DNA of 64,000 nucleotides, from positions 11,511,001 to 11,575,000 of the forward strand of contig NC_056761.1 of assembly GCF_018687715.1 (NCBI RefSeq), read 5' to 3'. Shown piece by piece: positions 39,101 to 50,463 of the stretch. The position numbers and the translations under genes are program-made. The notes below the pieces were generated by a model. That model saw only the letters and a program-made list of their open reading frames with translations. It did not search any database and had not been told where the DNA came from. Each line of letters begins with the position of its first letter. Position 1 is the stretch's first letter. The stretch is from Carya illinoinensis (taxonomy: Eukaryota; Streptophyta; Magnoliopsida; Fagales; Juglandaceae).

Positions 39101-42100
39101 ATTGGCTAGTCCTTTTAAAGTATCGGCTCAAATGTGTCTTGAGCTTTTTTTTTTTTATTATAACAAATGGTGTGCTGACAATTTCAACTAGATGTGTGAT
39201 ACTTGAGTTGTGCCACCTATGATGGAATAGCTTGACCAGGATGTCAAGGATTTAGCAAGGGGAGATTGTAATACCCACGACTAAGTATAGGAAGGTGGTG
39301 AATGGTATCCCACATTATGTTGGAGGAAGTTTTTCTGACCCTTTATATTGATTACAGGGGACTATAACTGTAATATTGATTTCTTTTGGGAGTAAAGGAC
39401 CGAATGTGACTTGGGCTTTCCTTGGGTCATTACAATGTGAATTTCTATCTGAATGATAAAGTGGTATTTTTCTTGCATGTGTGGGTGTCTGAAATTTTTT
39501 AAGCTGCACAACTGATTTGAATGAGTTTGATGCTATTTGTGAAAAGAAATTTGAAGACCATAAGGCTTGGAAGGAAGTTTAGCCTACCTAGGCCTTTTGA
39601 CAAACCACAAAAATTGTAGGAAATATGCTAGATTAAGGATCAGATTTGTGAGAAGTTTTAGGAGCCCTAGAAGACTCAAAACCTGGGATACCCCATAGTG
39701 AGTAAGTATAGGAATGTAAGTGGTGAGGGTATCTATCACATTGCTTGGGTGGGAGAAGTTCAAGCCCTTTATAATAAGTTGAACAGGCTCCAATTGTATT
39801 ATTGATTAGTTCTTTTGGAGTATGGGCCTTCCTTTGACTGTTCCAAATGATGTCAGAGCTGAATTGGCCTTACTGTGATTGTTACAAATGATGTAAAAGC
39901 CAACTCGAACCAAAAGTGTAGGACTTGAGCCGTGTCACCTATGATGGAATGACCAGGTGAGAGTATTGGGATTTAAAGGGAGAGATCATTTGATATCTTG
40001 CACTGAGTGAGTATAGGAAGGTCAGTGGTGAATGGGATCTCACATTGCTTGCAACAGAAAAGTTCAAGCCCTTTATAATGAATTCAAGGGACTCCAAATG
40101 TACTCTTGGCTACTCATTTTGGAATATAGTCCCGTATGTGGCTTGTTCTAGAACTCCCATCTGCAATACAGCTTCATATCCCAAGGGTTTATATCCTTTA
40201 TGGATAACCCTAAAGGCTAAATAGAAGATTCTAAAGCTTCCACCAGCATTCCTTTTTTTTTTTTTTTTTTATGAGAACCAAAAAAATAAAAAATAAAAGT
40301 TGCTTTGGAAAACCTCAAGCTGGTGGAAGTTACCATAGAAAGAAGTTCCACCAGCCAGTTGTTGCTTCTATAGCAACTACTTAACTGAGCTTTTCTCTAT
40401 AACAACCAAAGTAGAGTTACTTCAATATCATATTTGCTCTCTACCCTAGTTAGTGCTACTCTCCCGAAGGGATAAAGTTGAACCTAAAGGAAGAGATTTC
40501 TTCAGTAAAGTGTTAAAGATCCAAGACACCAACAAAACTCTCTCAAGAATCTGATCTGGTACTACCCATCAGAGTGCAGCATGATGGTTAAAGGGCAGAC
40601 GGGGGATGAACTGACAACTGTAGACTCAAACATCCTACATTCGATTTCGCATAATCAACTCCCCTAAATCAGCTAATACGCAATTTTGATGGTGGGCTCA
40701 TGTATTTATGGTTTACTCCCTAGAGGTGGGTCCAAAGGGCCCAGCCTTGGTGAGGTTCTACATCATCACACAAAAAAGGACGAAATATTGTCTAGTGCTA
40801 AAGATATTTTATTGATTTTGTATCATAGCCCACTAGTCTTTCTAAGGAAGATTTGTTATATTAATGTGATGCAAACCTTGTGGAAGACAAGTGGATATGA
40901 AGTCTGACCACGTAAAGGGCAGAGAGAAAGTATTTGTAATATTTTTTGAATGACACATGCCAATTTATTGGATTATTCAATTTCAGAATTAATGGTTCCT
41001 TTTTCATATTCAAGGAGAACCTTGCTTTCTTTTGACTCCTGAATAAATTCTCTTGATTTTTTCTGAGATGGCAAATGACAAAGGAAGATTCACACCTAGG
41101 TGTGTATTTGACGAGTGCTATACGTGACCAGAACTTAAACTGATTTCCATGAAACCTACAAGTACTCAGTAATTAGTCTTATAAACAATGTAGCATCTTT
41201 GGGCAATAGAAATTACATTTAGGAGTCACCAAGAAAGATCTGTTTATCCTTGAAATATAAGCAATATGTCTTAATAGCATTTTTGTTGGACATTGTTGAT
41301 GCACTTTGACATCCCATATGATAAGAATAAAGGTAGGTTGTGTATGAGATCTCACATTGTCGCTCTTTTTAAGGCTCCAATGGAGCTCCAATTGTATCAT
41401 TGACTAGTTCCTTTGGAATATAGGCCACGTGATTTGGATCTTCCATTGGGGCATTACAAATGATATCAGAACCTATCCTAACCAGAAACGTGGGACTTGA
41501 GCCGTGCCACCTAAGATGGACTGGCCCGATGAGGACGTCGGGAATTTAAGGGAGGAGATTATGACACCCAATATGATAAGAATAAGGATAGGTGGTGTAT
41601 GAGAGGATTCCACATTGCTTGGGAAGGAAAAGTTCTTGCTCTTTATAAGGTTCTAATAGAGTTCCAATTATATTATTGACTGGTCCTTTTGGAGTATAGG
41701 CTATGTGGTTTGAGTCTTCCATTAGGACGTTACATGCACACTCAAGTAACACACTAAAAAAAGAATATATACTAAAGATACATTGGCAAGTACAAATGCA
41801 ATACACATACAATTGATCCCCTTATACCTAACATTATTTAGGCCTCATTTGGTTGCAAAACTCAGTCGAGATCAATTCAGTTTAGTCTAATTTTAAGCTG
41901 AATCTAACATCCAAACACTTACTCTCAAATTACTAAATTCATCTCAAGTTAAAACCTCCTTACACTTGGGACCCACAACCTTTTTCAACTTAACACATAT
42001 TTATACGTGGGACACACAACCTTTTTTAATTTCTCATAAATAGTATTAAACTCATATTAACATCTAAACTCATTTTAGATGAGCCCCACATAACTTACTC

Positions 42101-45100
42101 CACATACTCAGTTTTAGAATATATAAAAACAATGATCAGTTGATAATGTATCAATAAATAGTGATATTTTTTCTAATCTACACTGCTCCTAACATCGGAT
42201 TTCCGTATATCTTAATCCACCAGTCCAGTTTCAAACCTTAGGCTTCTGCAACCAATTCGAGGGCTTGAAGGTAGCCAAACGCCTCAGTAAATCCCCTCTT
42301 TCCCATGGTCTACATGAAGGTCTAGATGATCCAAAAGCCGAACCACCAGCACTTGTGCTCAAGGAAGTCCTTGGTGGTTGTGAACCAATGCAGGACAAAG
42401 AAGCTGCTTTGGAGCCATGTCCATGACAGGACCCATCTATACTGCCAACATTTGTAGGAACAGCAGGTGAGGATGCCCCAGCAGAACTGATTAAAACATA
42501 AAGCATTAAGCTTGTTCACAAAAAAATAATGTACAAATAAACTTGAGCTTAGTAAAATTCAAAATCAGCTGTGTGAGATATAGACTCTGGCATCTACCAA
42601 GACATCACATCAGAAAAATATAATAGTACTTGGTTAAAAACAGGGGTGACGGATCAAGTCAACAATTAAAGAGCTCGGCATTCGGCAGATCAACACTAAC
42701 CTATACTTCTTTCTTTTTCCCTTTAGTGTTTGCACATATTCTCAGCTTTTAAATAACTTCCATCCCAATAAAACCTATAAAGGTTGAGGGAAATTCCCTT
42801 GGTGACAGTTTCAAAATTTTTTTGAATTTTCATAAATTTTTTAATCAAGATGGCATTTACTTGATTCAGAATCTGAATGGCACTTCTATAATTTTTTAAT
42901 CTGATGGAATTTCTTTAATTTTAAATTTTTGTAACTTTTAAATATGTTCCCTCATTCTCCTCTGTTCATTAGATCCCATTATTTTTAATACTTAGCTCTT
43001 TTATTTGTCTTTTTTTGCTTCTTTTTTGTGTATTTCAAGTCAAGTTTGTGATTTTTTTCTATTATCTTTTAACACCAATATCTCTATCTTTCTTTTTTAT
43101 CAGTTTCAATATATATATTCATTTTATAAATTGTTGATTCTTACATACATACATTATAAAATTTTTAGTACTTATATATAAACATCTATATATAAATACT
43201 CCCAAAATGGTATACCCAAATGTAAAAGTACCGAAATATTCCGTTCCAGTACCTAAGCTGAAATGATCACCGGAATGGAATTCAAAACTTTGAACATGAC
43301 CCCACCCACCCAGTGCTAGTCAAAGCACACTAAAGCACAAAGTGCCAAGGCCTAAGCGCTCAACTTACCAAAAGTGAAGCACAATTACAAAAGCATGTTC
43401 TGTTTTCTCTCTTTTTGTGAAAACTTAAAGTAAAATGCACACTTTTGTATTCTTTTATAAATATATATATATATATTAGTTCAAGACCAAAAACAATTGT
43501 TTTTTAAGTATTTAGTGAATATTGGGGATCTTTTACACTCCATGATGCCACAAGTTGTCAAATGTGATGTATATGCTTCGAACGTAATATAATAGTCCAT
43601 GTACACATTTTAAATGGTTTCATATGGAATAACTTATGTTAACACAAAAGTCACTGCCCTAACCCCCAAGGGAATTTCTTCTTGAATTACTCAAGATGCA
43701 CTTGTGGGAAACTTCGTGCCAATGGCCTATGTAGCCCTGGAATTAGTCGCAACTTTATTCTTGGACACTCGATCCCAACTAGGGCTGTAGGACAGGACCA
43801 ATAGTCTTATTGGTCGGTCTTGGAGTGTGGTTTTTTTTAGGCCAGACTGGACCGAGACTGACCGAATGTGTATATATATTTTAAATATTTTACATATATA
43901 ATATTATTTTATATAGTAGTTGTATAAGTTAATTATGTAATTTTCATCCAAGAGATCTAAAATGAAATTGTTTAATATTCATTAACCATATATAAAATAT
44001 TAAAAGCATAGAAGTCAATACCTACAATCGTTGAGCTTTATTGGTCAAGGCCTTTTTGGTATATGTTGATTGAACCAGGTACTTTAATTGGTTTGTGGCT
44101 ATCAAATATCATAAATGTGTATATTTAGTTACTTATAAAAATAGATGTGCATATTTACTAAAGCAAGAGAGAAATATATAAACTTTTTATTTAATGAGTT
44201 TTATGTAATTAGTTGATTACTTTATGTTCCTGATGCATTATACTCTAATAAATTGAGTTAAAAAGACTAAATATATTACCATTTTGCTTTTTAAAACCTT
44301 TTAAACCCTAAGGTTGGCTCAATTGGTAAGGGTCTTAGTCTTGTTGATATGCTCCGTTCAAGTCTAAGGCCATTGTTTGGGTAATGAGATGATAAATTCT
44401 CAAAATTTCTCACAATTTCTTTCCCAAACATCACTCAAAACAAAAAACAAAAAAAACAAAAAAAAAAACACTTTTAAATTTCACATCTTCAACTTTTTCA
44501 TCTAATCATTACAACTTTTATAAACTTTAAAATAAAAACACAAAAATCAATATGACTATTTTAATAAATTATATTCAAACAATTTTTTAACTTTATAATA
44601 TTTTTATTCAACTTTTTCTCTCTCATTTCCCAAAACCTAATAAAACATCTTAACTTAAACCATTTCACTACAATTCATAAATCATTTCATTACCATTCAC
44701 AGAATTCTGTGATACTCAAAGTGTCCAAATGAGACTTAAGGTTCAAACACTTGGGTGCAAACAATTTCCAGAGGCTACATCCCATTGGTGAATAGTCGAT
44801 GATTTACCATATATGTGAGATGGGGATGCATTACAAAGCTCCAAGGTTTAACTAGATTAGAGAGAGATTGCGTTTTGCATGGTCGCAAGGACTCGTAAAA
44901 AAAACTATTTTTATTTTATTGATTTTTTGTTATTACATATCATCTTTGAAAATATGGGCTTTATTTCAATTAAGCATGCGCTTGCACTTTACATCTAGCC
45001 TTTAGACAAAGCTTGTGCCCAAGTGTGCCCATTGCCTTCACCAATACTGCACCCGGCCAAAACCGTGTATCAAGTAATCCAAGGAAACTCCTAGTGTGGA

Positions 45101-48100
45101 ATCAAACCGAAAATATCTCAGTCTACAACTCACCCCAAGCCTTCCCTTTGACCAGTAGGTTGACCCTAACTAATAGATAACAATAATTTTTGTTTTCAAT
45201 AAGTAAAAGTAAAACTTTAGTGATAGAAAAAAGCATAGCCCAAGTACATAGAAAGTAAATGGATGACAATAATTTAGCAAACAATAGTCTATTATCATCA
45301 TTTCTCATAAACTTGGACCTCCATACTTCAACTATCTTATTTACATTTAGGGTTAAATACTAAAAGTCTCTGTGGTTTGGCCTTTATACTAATTACACCC
45401 TCACTTCTAAAAATGAACCTTTTCATCCTTGTATTTTCTTTTTTCTTTTTTTTATAGGTAAACGGTAATATTAATAAGAATAGGCAAAGCCGAAGTATAC
45501 AAGATGTAATACAAGAGTAAGACCTATCTAGTTCGCTAAAGAAGAAAGAAGAAAATCGTGTACATTTTGGCCATTAAAGTCTAACGAAATGGCCCAAAGA
45601 AGTAAAGTAGTGAAAAAAAGGGAGCGAAGCTCCTCTAGTGTCCTCTCCTTATCTTCAAAGGTCCTTTCATTGCGCTCTTGCCAAATGCACCACATGATGC
45701 AAATAGGAACCATCTTCCACATTGCTTTAATATGTGGGAGTCCTCCCGGTATTCCCCAACAAGCCAAAACGTCAACTACCATAGCAGGCATCACCCAATT
45801 TAAACCAATTCTGCTGCACACTTCACACCACAACGCTCTAGCTATCTCACAATGTAACAAGAGATGTTCCACTGACTCACCGGCTTTCTTACACATGCAA
45901 CACCAGTCCGCAATAATTATCCGAAGCTTCCGGAGGTTGTCGGTAGTCAGAATCTTACCCAAGGTTGCAGTCCAGGTGAAAAAAAGTGCTTTGGGAGGCG
46001 CCTTATTCCTCCATAATTTTTTCCAAGGGAAGTGAGAGTTTGGTGTGGCTATAAGAATCTTATAGAAAGAGCTTACCGAGAAGATTCCTTTACTCGCAAG
46101 TGTCCACCACAATTTATCTTCCCGCAAGCCACTCAGTTTCCAAGAGTAAAGTAGGCTGAAAAAATCCTCAAAACAATCAACCTCCCAATCTTGGGCTGCT
46201 CTACTAAAGATTATGTTCCAATGGACTTGGTCCCCTGACCGAATTAAAAGGTCTGCCATCGAAGCATCTGGCTCACAAGCCACTCAGAACACAGCTGGAA
46301 AACCCTCCTTCAATGCCTCCTCCCCACACCAGATATCCCTCCAGAAATTTATACAAGTCCCATCCCCCACTAGGAATCTAGTATGATTTGCAAACACTCC
46401 TCATCCTCGTCTAATGTGTTTCCAAAGTCCCACCCCATGAGGCTCAGTCCCTCTCGGGTACACCATCCCTCCCATGTTCCGTCATGCCTGCAATCAACTA
46501 CTAGTTTCCATAGTGCTTCTGGTTGCGTATTGTATCTCCAAAGCCATTTTCCAAGAAGTGCCCAGTTAAACGTTCTTAGATTCTTTATCCTCAACCCACA
46601 TGAATTGAGTGGTCTGCACACTTTATCCCACCTAACTAAGTGAAACTTAAATTCCTCCCCCATCCCACTCCATAAGAAATCTCTATAAAGTTTTTCAATG
46701 CGTGCCGCCACAGACGCTGGAATAGGGAATAGAGACAAAAAATAGGTTGGTAAATTGGAGAGAGTACTTTTAATAAGAGTCACACGACTGCCTTTCGACA
46801 AATAAAGTCTCTTCCACCTTGCCGGTCTTCTTTCTACTTTCTCAATGACTGAGTCCCAAATGGGTAAGGATCGTGAGGTAGCTCTCAACGGTAATCCCAG
46901 ATAAGTCATGGGGAAAGAAGCAACCTTACAACCAAGTGTGCTAGCCAATTGCTGAGTATCACTGACTCTCTCGACTGACACTAATTATGATTTATCAGAA
47001 TTCACTCTCAGACCTGAAGCAGCTTCGAAGCATAAAAGAAGGGCCTTCAACGCCCTAAGATGTTCATTCTCTGCCTCACAGAAAATTAATGTGTCATATG
47101 CAAAAAGCAAGTGAGAAATAGAGATATGGCCATTGTTCACGTCACCCACTGGAAAACCATTCATAAAGCCATTAGTCACCAGAGCCGTTAACATCCTATT
47201 AGGGCCTCCATGATGATAACAAAGAGAAGTGGGGATAAAAGATCTCCTTGTCGTAAACCTCGGGAACTAGCGAAGAAACCCTCCGGGTTGCCATTGATCA
47301 AAGCTGAGAATTTTGCCGTTGAAATACACCATCTGATCCACATACACCATTTCTCCCCAAAACCACATCTCCGCAACAAATATAGGAGGAAATCCCAATT
47401 AACATGGTCATAGGCCTTTTCCATATCTAGCTTGCAAATAAGCCCGGCCATACCATATTTCAATTTACTATCCAAGCATTCGTTAGCAATCATTTTCTTA
47501 TATTGGGAGTTGGATGTTATCACCGAGTCCTTTGCTTTATTGTATTCCACAAGAGTGACCAAGGGAACCATAGACAAGATCAGCTGGAGCCCCTCCTGCA
47601 TTTTTTCACAGTCAAATCGTTCTACCAAGTTCTAACTAGTCAAGGCATGAACCCTTTTCCTGCATTTTTTGTTTGGATGACCTCCTTAGGCAAGATTCTT
47701 ACTATAGACAATTTGTTTGGACATAACAACTTATAATTAGTTAGAAGAAAATCACATGATTACTTGTTTTCAATTTATATAATCAATTTCAATAGTGATA
47801 AAAATATCATATAGAAAATCATTTAAAAATTTATATTACCAAGACCGACCAATTCCTTAATTGGTTTGGTTCAAAATTATTACACTTCTACATGTAATGG
47901 TGTTGGATAGGTGTTGCCTATGCAAGAAGACTGGGTTATCAGTAAATCACCTGCTTCTACATTGTAAGGTGGCTAGGACCATGAGGGATGATTTCTTTGT
48001 GGGAATTGGAATATTATATTGGTCATGCTTTGTAGGCTTGTGGATTTTCTAGCAAGCTAGTGAGGCCTCTAAGGCAATCCTCAAGTGGCACTAATATAGA

Positions 48101-50159
48101 AGATGGCCCATATATGTATGTGTCGGTGCATTTGGTAGTAGAGAAATGATAGAAGCTTCAAGGACCACAAGAGGATATGAGCTTAAAGTTTTCTATTTTA
48201 AGACCTTGTTCTCATGGGCAGGGGTCATTGATTTTAATGGGCTAAATGTCCATATACATACTATGCACATGGGCTATGCCTTCATTTCCTATGAACAAGA
48301 CTTCTTGATTACCTATTAAAAAAACATTAATCCTTCCTTAATAAATCCGTCAAACCCACTAAAGGAATCCATGTCATCACCAACAAAAACGTGCTACATG
48401 TCAATAGAAAAAGATCTTAAAATATTTAAAATTTAAAATAAGGAATAAATTTTAAAAAATAAAAAATAAAATAAAAAACTAATAAAAAATAGAAACTTGA
48501 ATTTCCTTTTTATAAAAAATTGCACAGTAGATCAAAGGGGGTGGTCATAGCCACCCAAGACCCACTTGCAGGTGCGTGGTGTGTATGGAAGGAATGCAAC
48601 ACTCAAAACTTTGAAGAATAAGTGAGGATGGTGTCATAACTAAAAGCTTTTGTGGTTATCACCCCAATCCCTATATTGCTAGGATGAAAGCTAGCAACAA
48701 CTCTTGCTTCTCTAGTTATCAATAATTCATGTCTCTATGTTTTCCTTCTTTTCTTGATAGGTAAACAAAATTTTATTGATCATAGGAATAGGCAAAAGCC
48801 CAAGTAATAAGTATACGGGACGTACACAAAACAACACCTAAGCACGCTAGTTTAGTGATACAAGGAATTTATAAAAATTCATGACATGAAAATCAATTAC
48901 AATCAACCAATGGACTAAAATATTGAAAAAGAAACTTCTAAGCTCACACATTGACCGCTCTTGATCTTAAAAAATTCTTTCATTCCTCTCCCTCTAAATA
49001 CACCACCATAAACATGTTGGAACCAACTTCCATATTGCTACAATCTTAGACTTGCCCCAAATGCCTCTCCCAAAAGCTAGGAGGTAAACTACCCTTCTTG
49101 GCATCACCCAAGCTAACCCCATGTGAGAAAAGACTTCATAGCATGATATGGCAATCTTACAACAAAGTAGAAGATAGTTGACAGATTCTCCACTCTTTTT
49201 ACACATACAAGATCAATCCATGACAATGATTCAAAGTTTCCTCCAGTTGTTTGGAGTGAAGCTCTTCCCCAAGGAAGCTGTCCATACAAAGTGTTGCCTT
49301 TAAGGGTGCCTTTGTCTTCCAAATACTCTTCCGTGGAAATATATTTGTATCATGTATTGTCATGGCTTGGCAGAAGGAGCAGACTGTGAACTTTCATTTC
49401 TTAGAGGGGCACCAAATAATCTTATATTCAACTCCCCCCGTCAAACGGGTAGAGTATACTAGGTCAGAGAACTCTTAAAAAGTGTCAATTTCCCAATATC
49501 GTATATCTCTTGAGGAATGTAAATTAACATTCCTCCTGAGTGATTTTCTTGCATACTTCCTATGTACTTGGGTTTGCAATTTAATAAAATTGCTTTATCA
49601 AAGGTTCAAATTGGGAATGCAAGAAAATTAATAAATACAAAACACGTACAGCTCAGAAAGCAAATGGGAAGTTCCAATATGAATTTCCCAAATTCGAGTG
49701 CTACATTACCCACTGTTTTGGACACCCAATTTCAGTTAGACCACAAGTACAACGTATGTTTACAGACACACTGGTGAGCCTTTGAAAACCTATTTGATAA
49801 GCTCAATCGAGTTTTTCATTTTACTAATCACATGTACAGCTCTAGTGCCGGACATCGAATTCACCTCCCACTTCCATTCCTCCGCTTTCCCGGCAATTAA
49901 ACAGGGCTTACAGCTCCCAATCCCGGACACGAATAAACTGAAACCCTAACGTGAACCCCACAAAATCAAATTCAAAACTCGCCAAGTTAATTCGAAACCC
50001 TACTTCCATTCAATTCATAGACTTAAAAGGATAGAGAAAATCAAAGACAAAAACAGGAATTGAAGATCAAGCTTATGATTGAGAGAGGGAGAGAGAACGG
50101 TACCTGGCAGCAGAAGCTGGGTGAATGGTCCCTCCGGAGCTGATAACCTCCTCTCGCAT
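27182..50159 (-). CDS. ILP1: C3HC zinc-finger protein, NIPA/IAP-like (ILP1 family, 7 exons)
   Basis: Exons in gene order: 50104-50159, 42237-42486, 38644-38767, 31864-32189, 30009-31755, 28172-28425, 27182-27256. Phases agree and give 943 residues; the Arabidopsis relative At1g17210 is about 958. It opens [22 protein letters not shown]3HC zinc finger has ligands C124 and C127 (CESCG) and H159 and C163 (HNVSC). A second, related domain at about 850-920 has [14 protein letters not shown] and [14 protein letters not shown]. Between them lies a ~550-residue acidic, Ser-rich, low-complexity region. It ends SISRSHGRH. Animal NIPA (ZC3HC1) is a nuclear protein of the nuclear basket and an F-box-like adaptor; the plant protein has been described as IAP-like. 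Those roles come from the family, not from this sequence. Introns 1-3 (7.6, 3.5, 6.5 kb) are packed with transposons. The exon 5 donor (CAG|GTTATG) is my least certain junction. Confidence 0.92.
27376..27463 (-). mobile_element. SINE 3' fragment
   Basis: On the minus strand it ends GACACCCGGTGCCAATAAAA, as in the SINE at 8375-8592. Only the last ~88 bases remain. It lies in the last intron of the ILP1-like gene. Confidence 0.6.
29166..29260 (-). mobile_element. Possible LINE 3'-tail fragment
   Basis: TTTTTGATAAGTAATCTAAG followed by ATTTTATTC and a later AATACACAAGTAG resembles the inverted 3' tails of the LINEs here (compare 7915-7960). It is short and in intron 5. Confidence 0.35.
32712..32908. 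mobile_element. MITE of the GATGAGATG-end type
   Basis: Begins GCCCCGTTTGGTTACACAGA followed by TGAGATGAGA and ends with an imperfect inverted version (TTGCTGGTATTCAAATAAG). The interior shares TGGAATTTGAAAA-like words with the other copies. TTA precedes the left end. The LINE target site begins directly at its right edge. Confidence 0.55.
33049..34603 (+). pseudogene. LINE ORF1 (broken)
   Basis: Opens with [20 protein letters not shown], continues with [17 protein letters not shown] and ALVQYGGGG, then shifts frame to [15 protein letters not shown]. This is the N-terminal pattern of plant L1 ORF1 proteins. Later open pieces at 33375-33998 (with a coiled-coil-like [20 protein letters not shown]) and 34250-34603 complete it. 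At least two frameshifts separate them. A G-run at 34199-34210 is one likely slip site. Confidence 0.7.
34826..38239 (+). pseudogene. LINE ORF2: endonuclease / reverse transcriptase (broken)
   Basis: Endonuclease motifs: [44 protein letters not shown] and [10 protein letters not shown] linker follows ([20 protein letters not shown]). The RT has [28 protein letters not shown] and the catalytic [11 protein letters not shown] (FADD at about 36881-36892), then [17 protein letters not shown]. The zinc-binding end is [19 protein letters not shown], in which one Cys is replaced by Tyr. Frames change at about 35030, 35450, 35865, 36230, 36340, 36480 and later, so no protein is made. Confidence 0.85.
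38995..39434 (+). mobile_element. TRIM element A in ILP1 intron 2
   Basis: 3' LTR at 39267-39434 (TGTAATACCC ... TTACA) preceded by a purine tract AAGGGGAGAT. It has a ~100 bp internal segment (about 39166-39266) containing CTTGAGTTGTGCCACCTATG, and a decayed 5' LTR. It is the same family as elements B and C. The left boundary is uncertain. Confidence 0.6.
39684..40170 (+). mobile_element. TRIM element B in ILP1 intron 2
   Basis: 5' LTR about 39684-39845 (TGGGATACCCC ... GTTCCA), then a primer-site-like AATGATGTCAGAGC. The internal segment with CTTGAGCCGTGTCACCTATG also contains a second LTR-end/primer-site-like pair near 39881-39899. A purine tract AAAGGGAGAG precedes the 3' LTR, about 39991-40170. 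No clear target duplication. Confidence 0.6.
41305..41734 (+). mobile_element. TRIM element C, complete, with target duplication
   Basis: 430 bp: 5' LTR 41305-41458, primer-site-like AATGATATCAGAACC, ~100 bp non-coding centre, purine tract AAGGGAGGAG, 3' LTR 41560-41734. The 5 bp duplication TGCAC is perfect (41300-41304 and 41735-41739). The LTRs end GCATTACA and CGTTACA. There is no coding capacity, as expected for a terminal-repeat retrotransposon in miniature. Confidence 0.8.
41841..42130. mobile_element. MITE-like element
   Basis: Starts GGCCTCATTTGGTTGCAAAA after TTTA and contains GTCGAGATCAATTCAG and ATCTAACATCCAAACAC, the wording of Tourist-like MITEs. The 3' end is not sharply defined. 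It lies about 100 bases from exon 2 of the ILP1-like gene. Confidence 0.45.
43668..43779 (+). mobile_element. SINE 3' fragment
   Basis: AATTACTCAAGATGCACTTG, GGGAAACTTCGTGCCAATGG and GGACACTCGATCCCAAC match the 3' half of the SINE at 8375-8592, in the opposite orientation. It abuts a decayed hAT-like stretch. Confidence 0.6.
43780..43965. mobile_element. hAT-like remnant
   Basis: TAGGGCTGTAGGAC followed by GGTCGGTCTTGG and GACCGAGACTGACCG, then AT-rich sequence that matches the inverted interior of the hAT element at 12636-13478 (TATAAGTTAATTATGTAATT). The far end was not found. Confidence 0.45.
44305..44870 (+). mobile_element. tRNA-derived SINE split by a MITE
   Basis: The head at 44305-44367 reads AAGGTTGGCTCAATTGGTAA (A box), ending GTCTAA. 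The body resumes at 44740 with GGTTCAAACACTTGGGTGCA (decayed B box). The two halves join at the same point as the uninterrupted SINE at 8375-8592. The 3' limit is approximate. Confidence 0.6.
44368..44736. mobile_element. Tourist-like MITE inside a SINE
   Basis: 369 bp, from GGCCATTGTTTGGG to CAAATGAGACT, flanked by TAA at 44365-44367 and 44737-44739. Near-equal in length to the MITE at 16819-17185 and similar inside (inverted). Confidence 0.75.
45449..47480 (-). mobile_element. L1-type LINE, 5'-truncated, in ILP1 intron 1
   Basis: In element sense it runs from mid reverse transcriptase to the T-run at 45436-45453 (plus strand). It is a relatively young copy: open segments of 203 and 251 codons remain. 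Its 3' part closely matches the LINE at 10013-10884 in the neighbouring gene. It is in sense orientation with the ILP1-like gene. Confidence 0.85.
45528..47480 (-). pseudogene. LINE ORF2 C-terminal two thirds (broken, FADD mutated)
   Basis: RT motifs in order: [34 protein letters not shown]-type [16 protein letters not shown], then [11 protein letters not shown], where the catalytic FADD is FAYD (one base change). Then [39 protein letters not shown] and [15 protein letters not shown]. After stops near 46300-46370 the frame resumes with [16 protein letters not shown] and the zinc-binding WCCMCKKAG ... [13 protein letters not shown], ending at about 45528. Confidence 0.85.
47640..48325 (+). mobile_element. 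LINE 3' fragment interrupted by hAT-like sequence
   Basis: Begins [20 protein letters not shown], which carries an internal deletion relative to the other copies, and resumes at 47900 with [19 protein letters not shown] (zinc-binding region). It ends near an A-run at 48318-48325. The gap 47740-47890 has GACCGACCAATTCC and ends TTACACTTCTA, like a hAT end. Confidence 0.6.
48750..49465 (-). mobile_element. LINE 3' fragment
   Basis: The minus strand reads [13 protein letters not shown], then [20 protein letters not shown] and [17 protein letters not shown], the LINE zinc-binding and tail region, with frameshifts. The 3' tail is the inverted GATAGGTAAACAAAATTTTA at about 48757. Confidence 0.6.
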
Positions 50160-50463
50160 TCGCGTCTCTGAGTCTTTTCCCCAAATTTCGAAGCAATGAA
50201 AAACGGGACAAATAGGAGAGGGAAGTGCTATTTATACCGGCAATATTCGTGCGTGGAGCTTACATGCGAGTAAAGTTCAGTTTTCGGGAGTTATTTCGAA
50301 AATCAGAATCCAAATGTTTACCTTTAATTTTTCATTTTTAAAAGTTATAAGCCAATCAATTTTTCATTATAAATCAACAGATAGTCACGTGTTAGTTTTC
50401 ACGTGGTATTATTATTCACGTTTGTCAATGCAAGGCAAGCACGGAACACCAACCATACCTATT

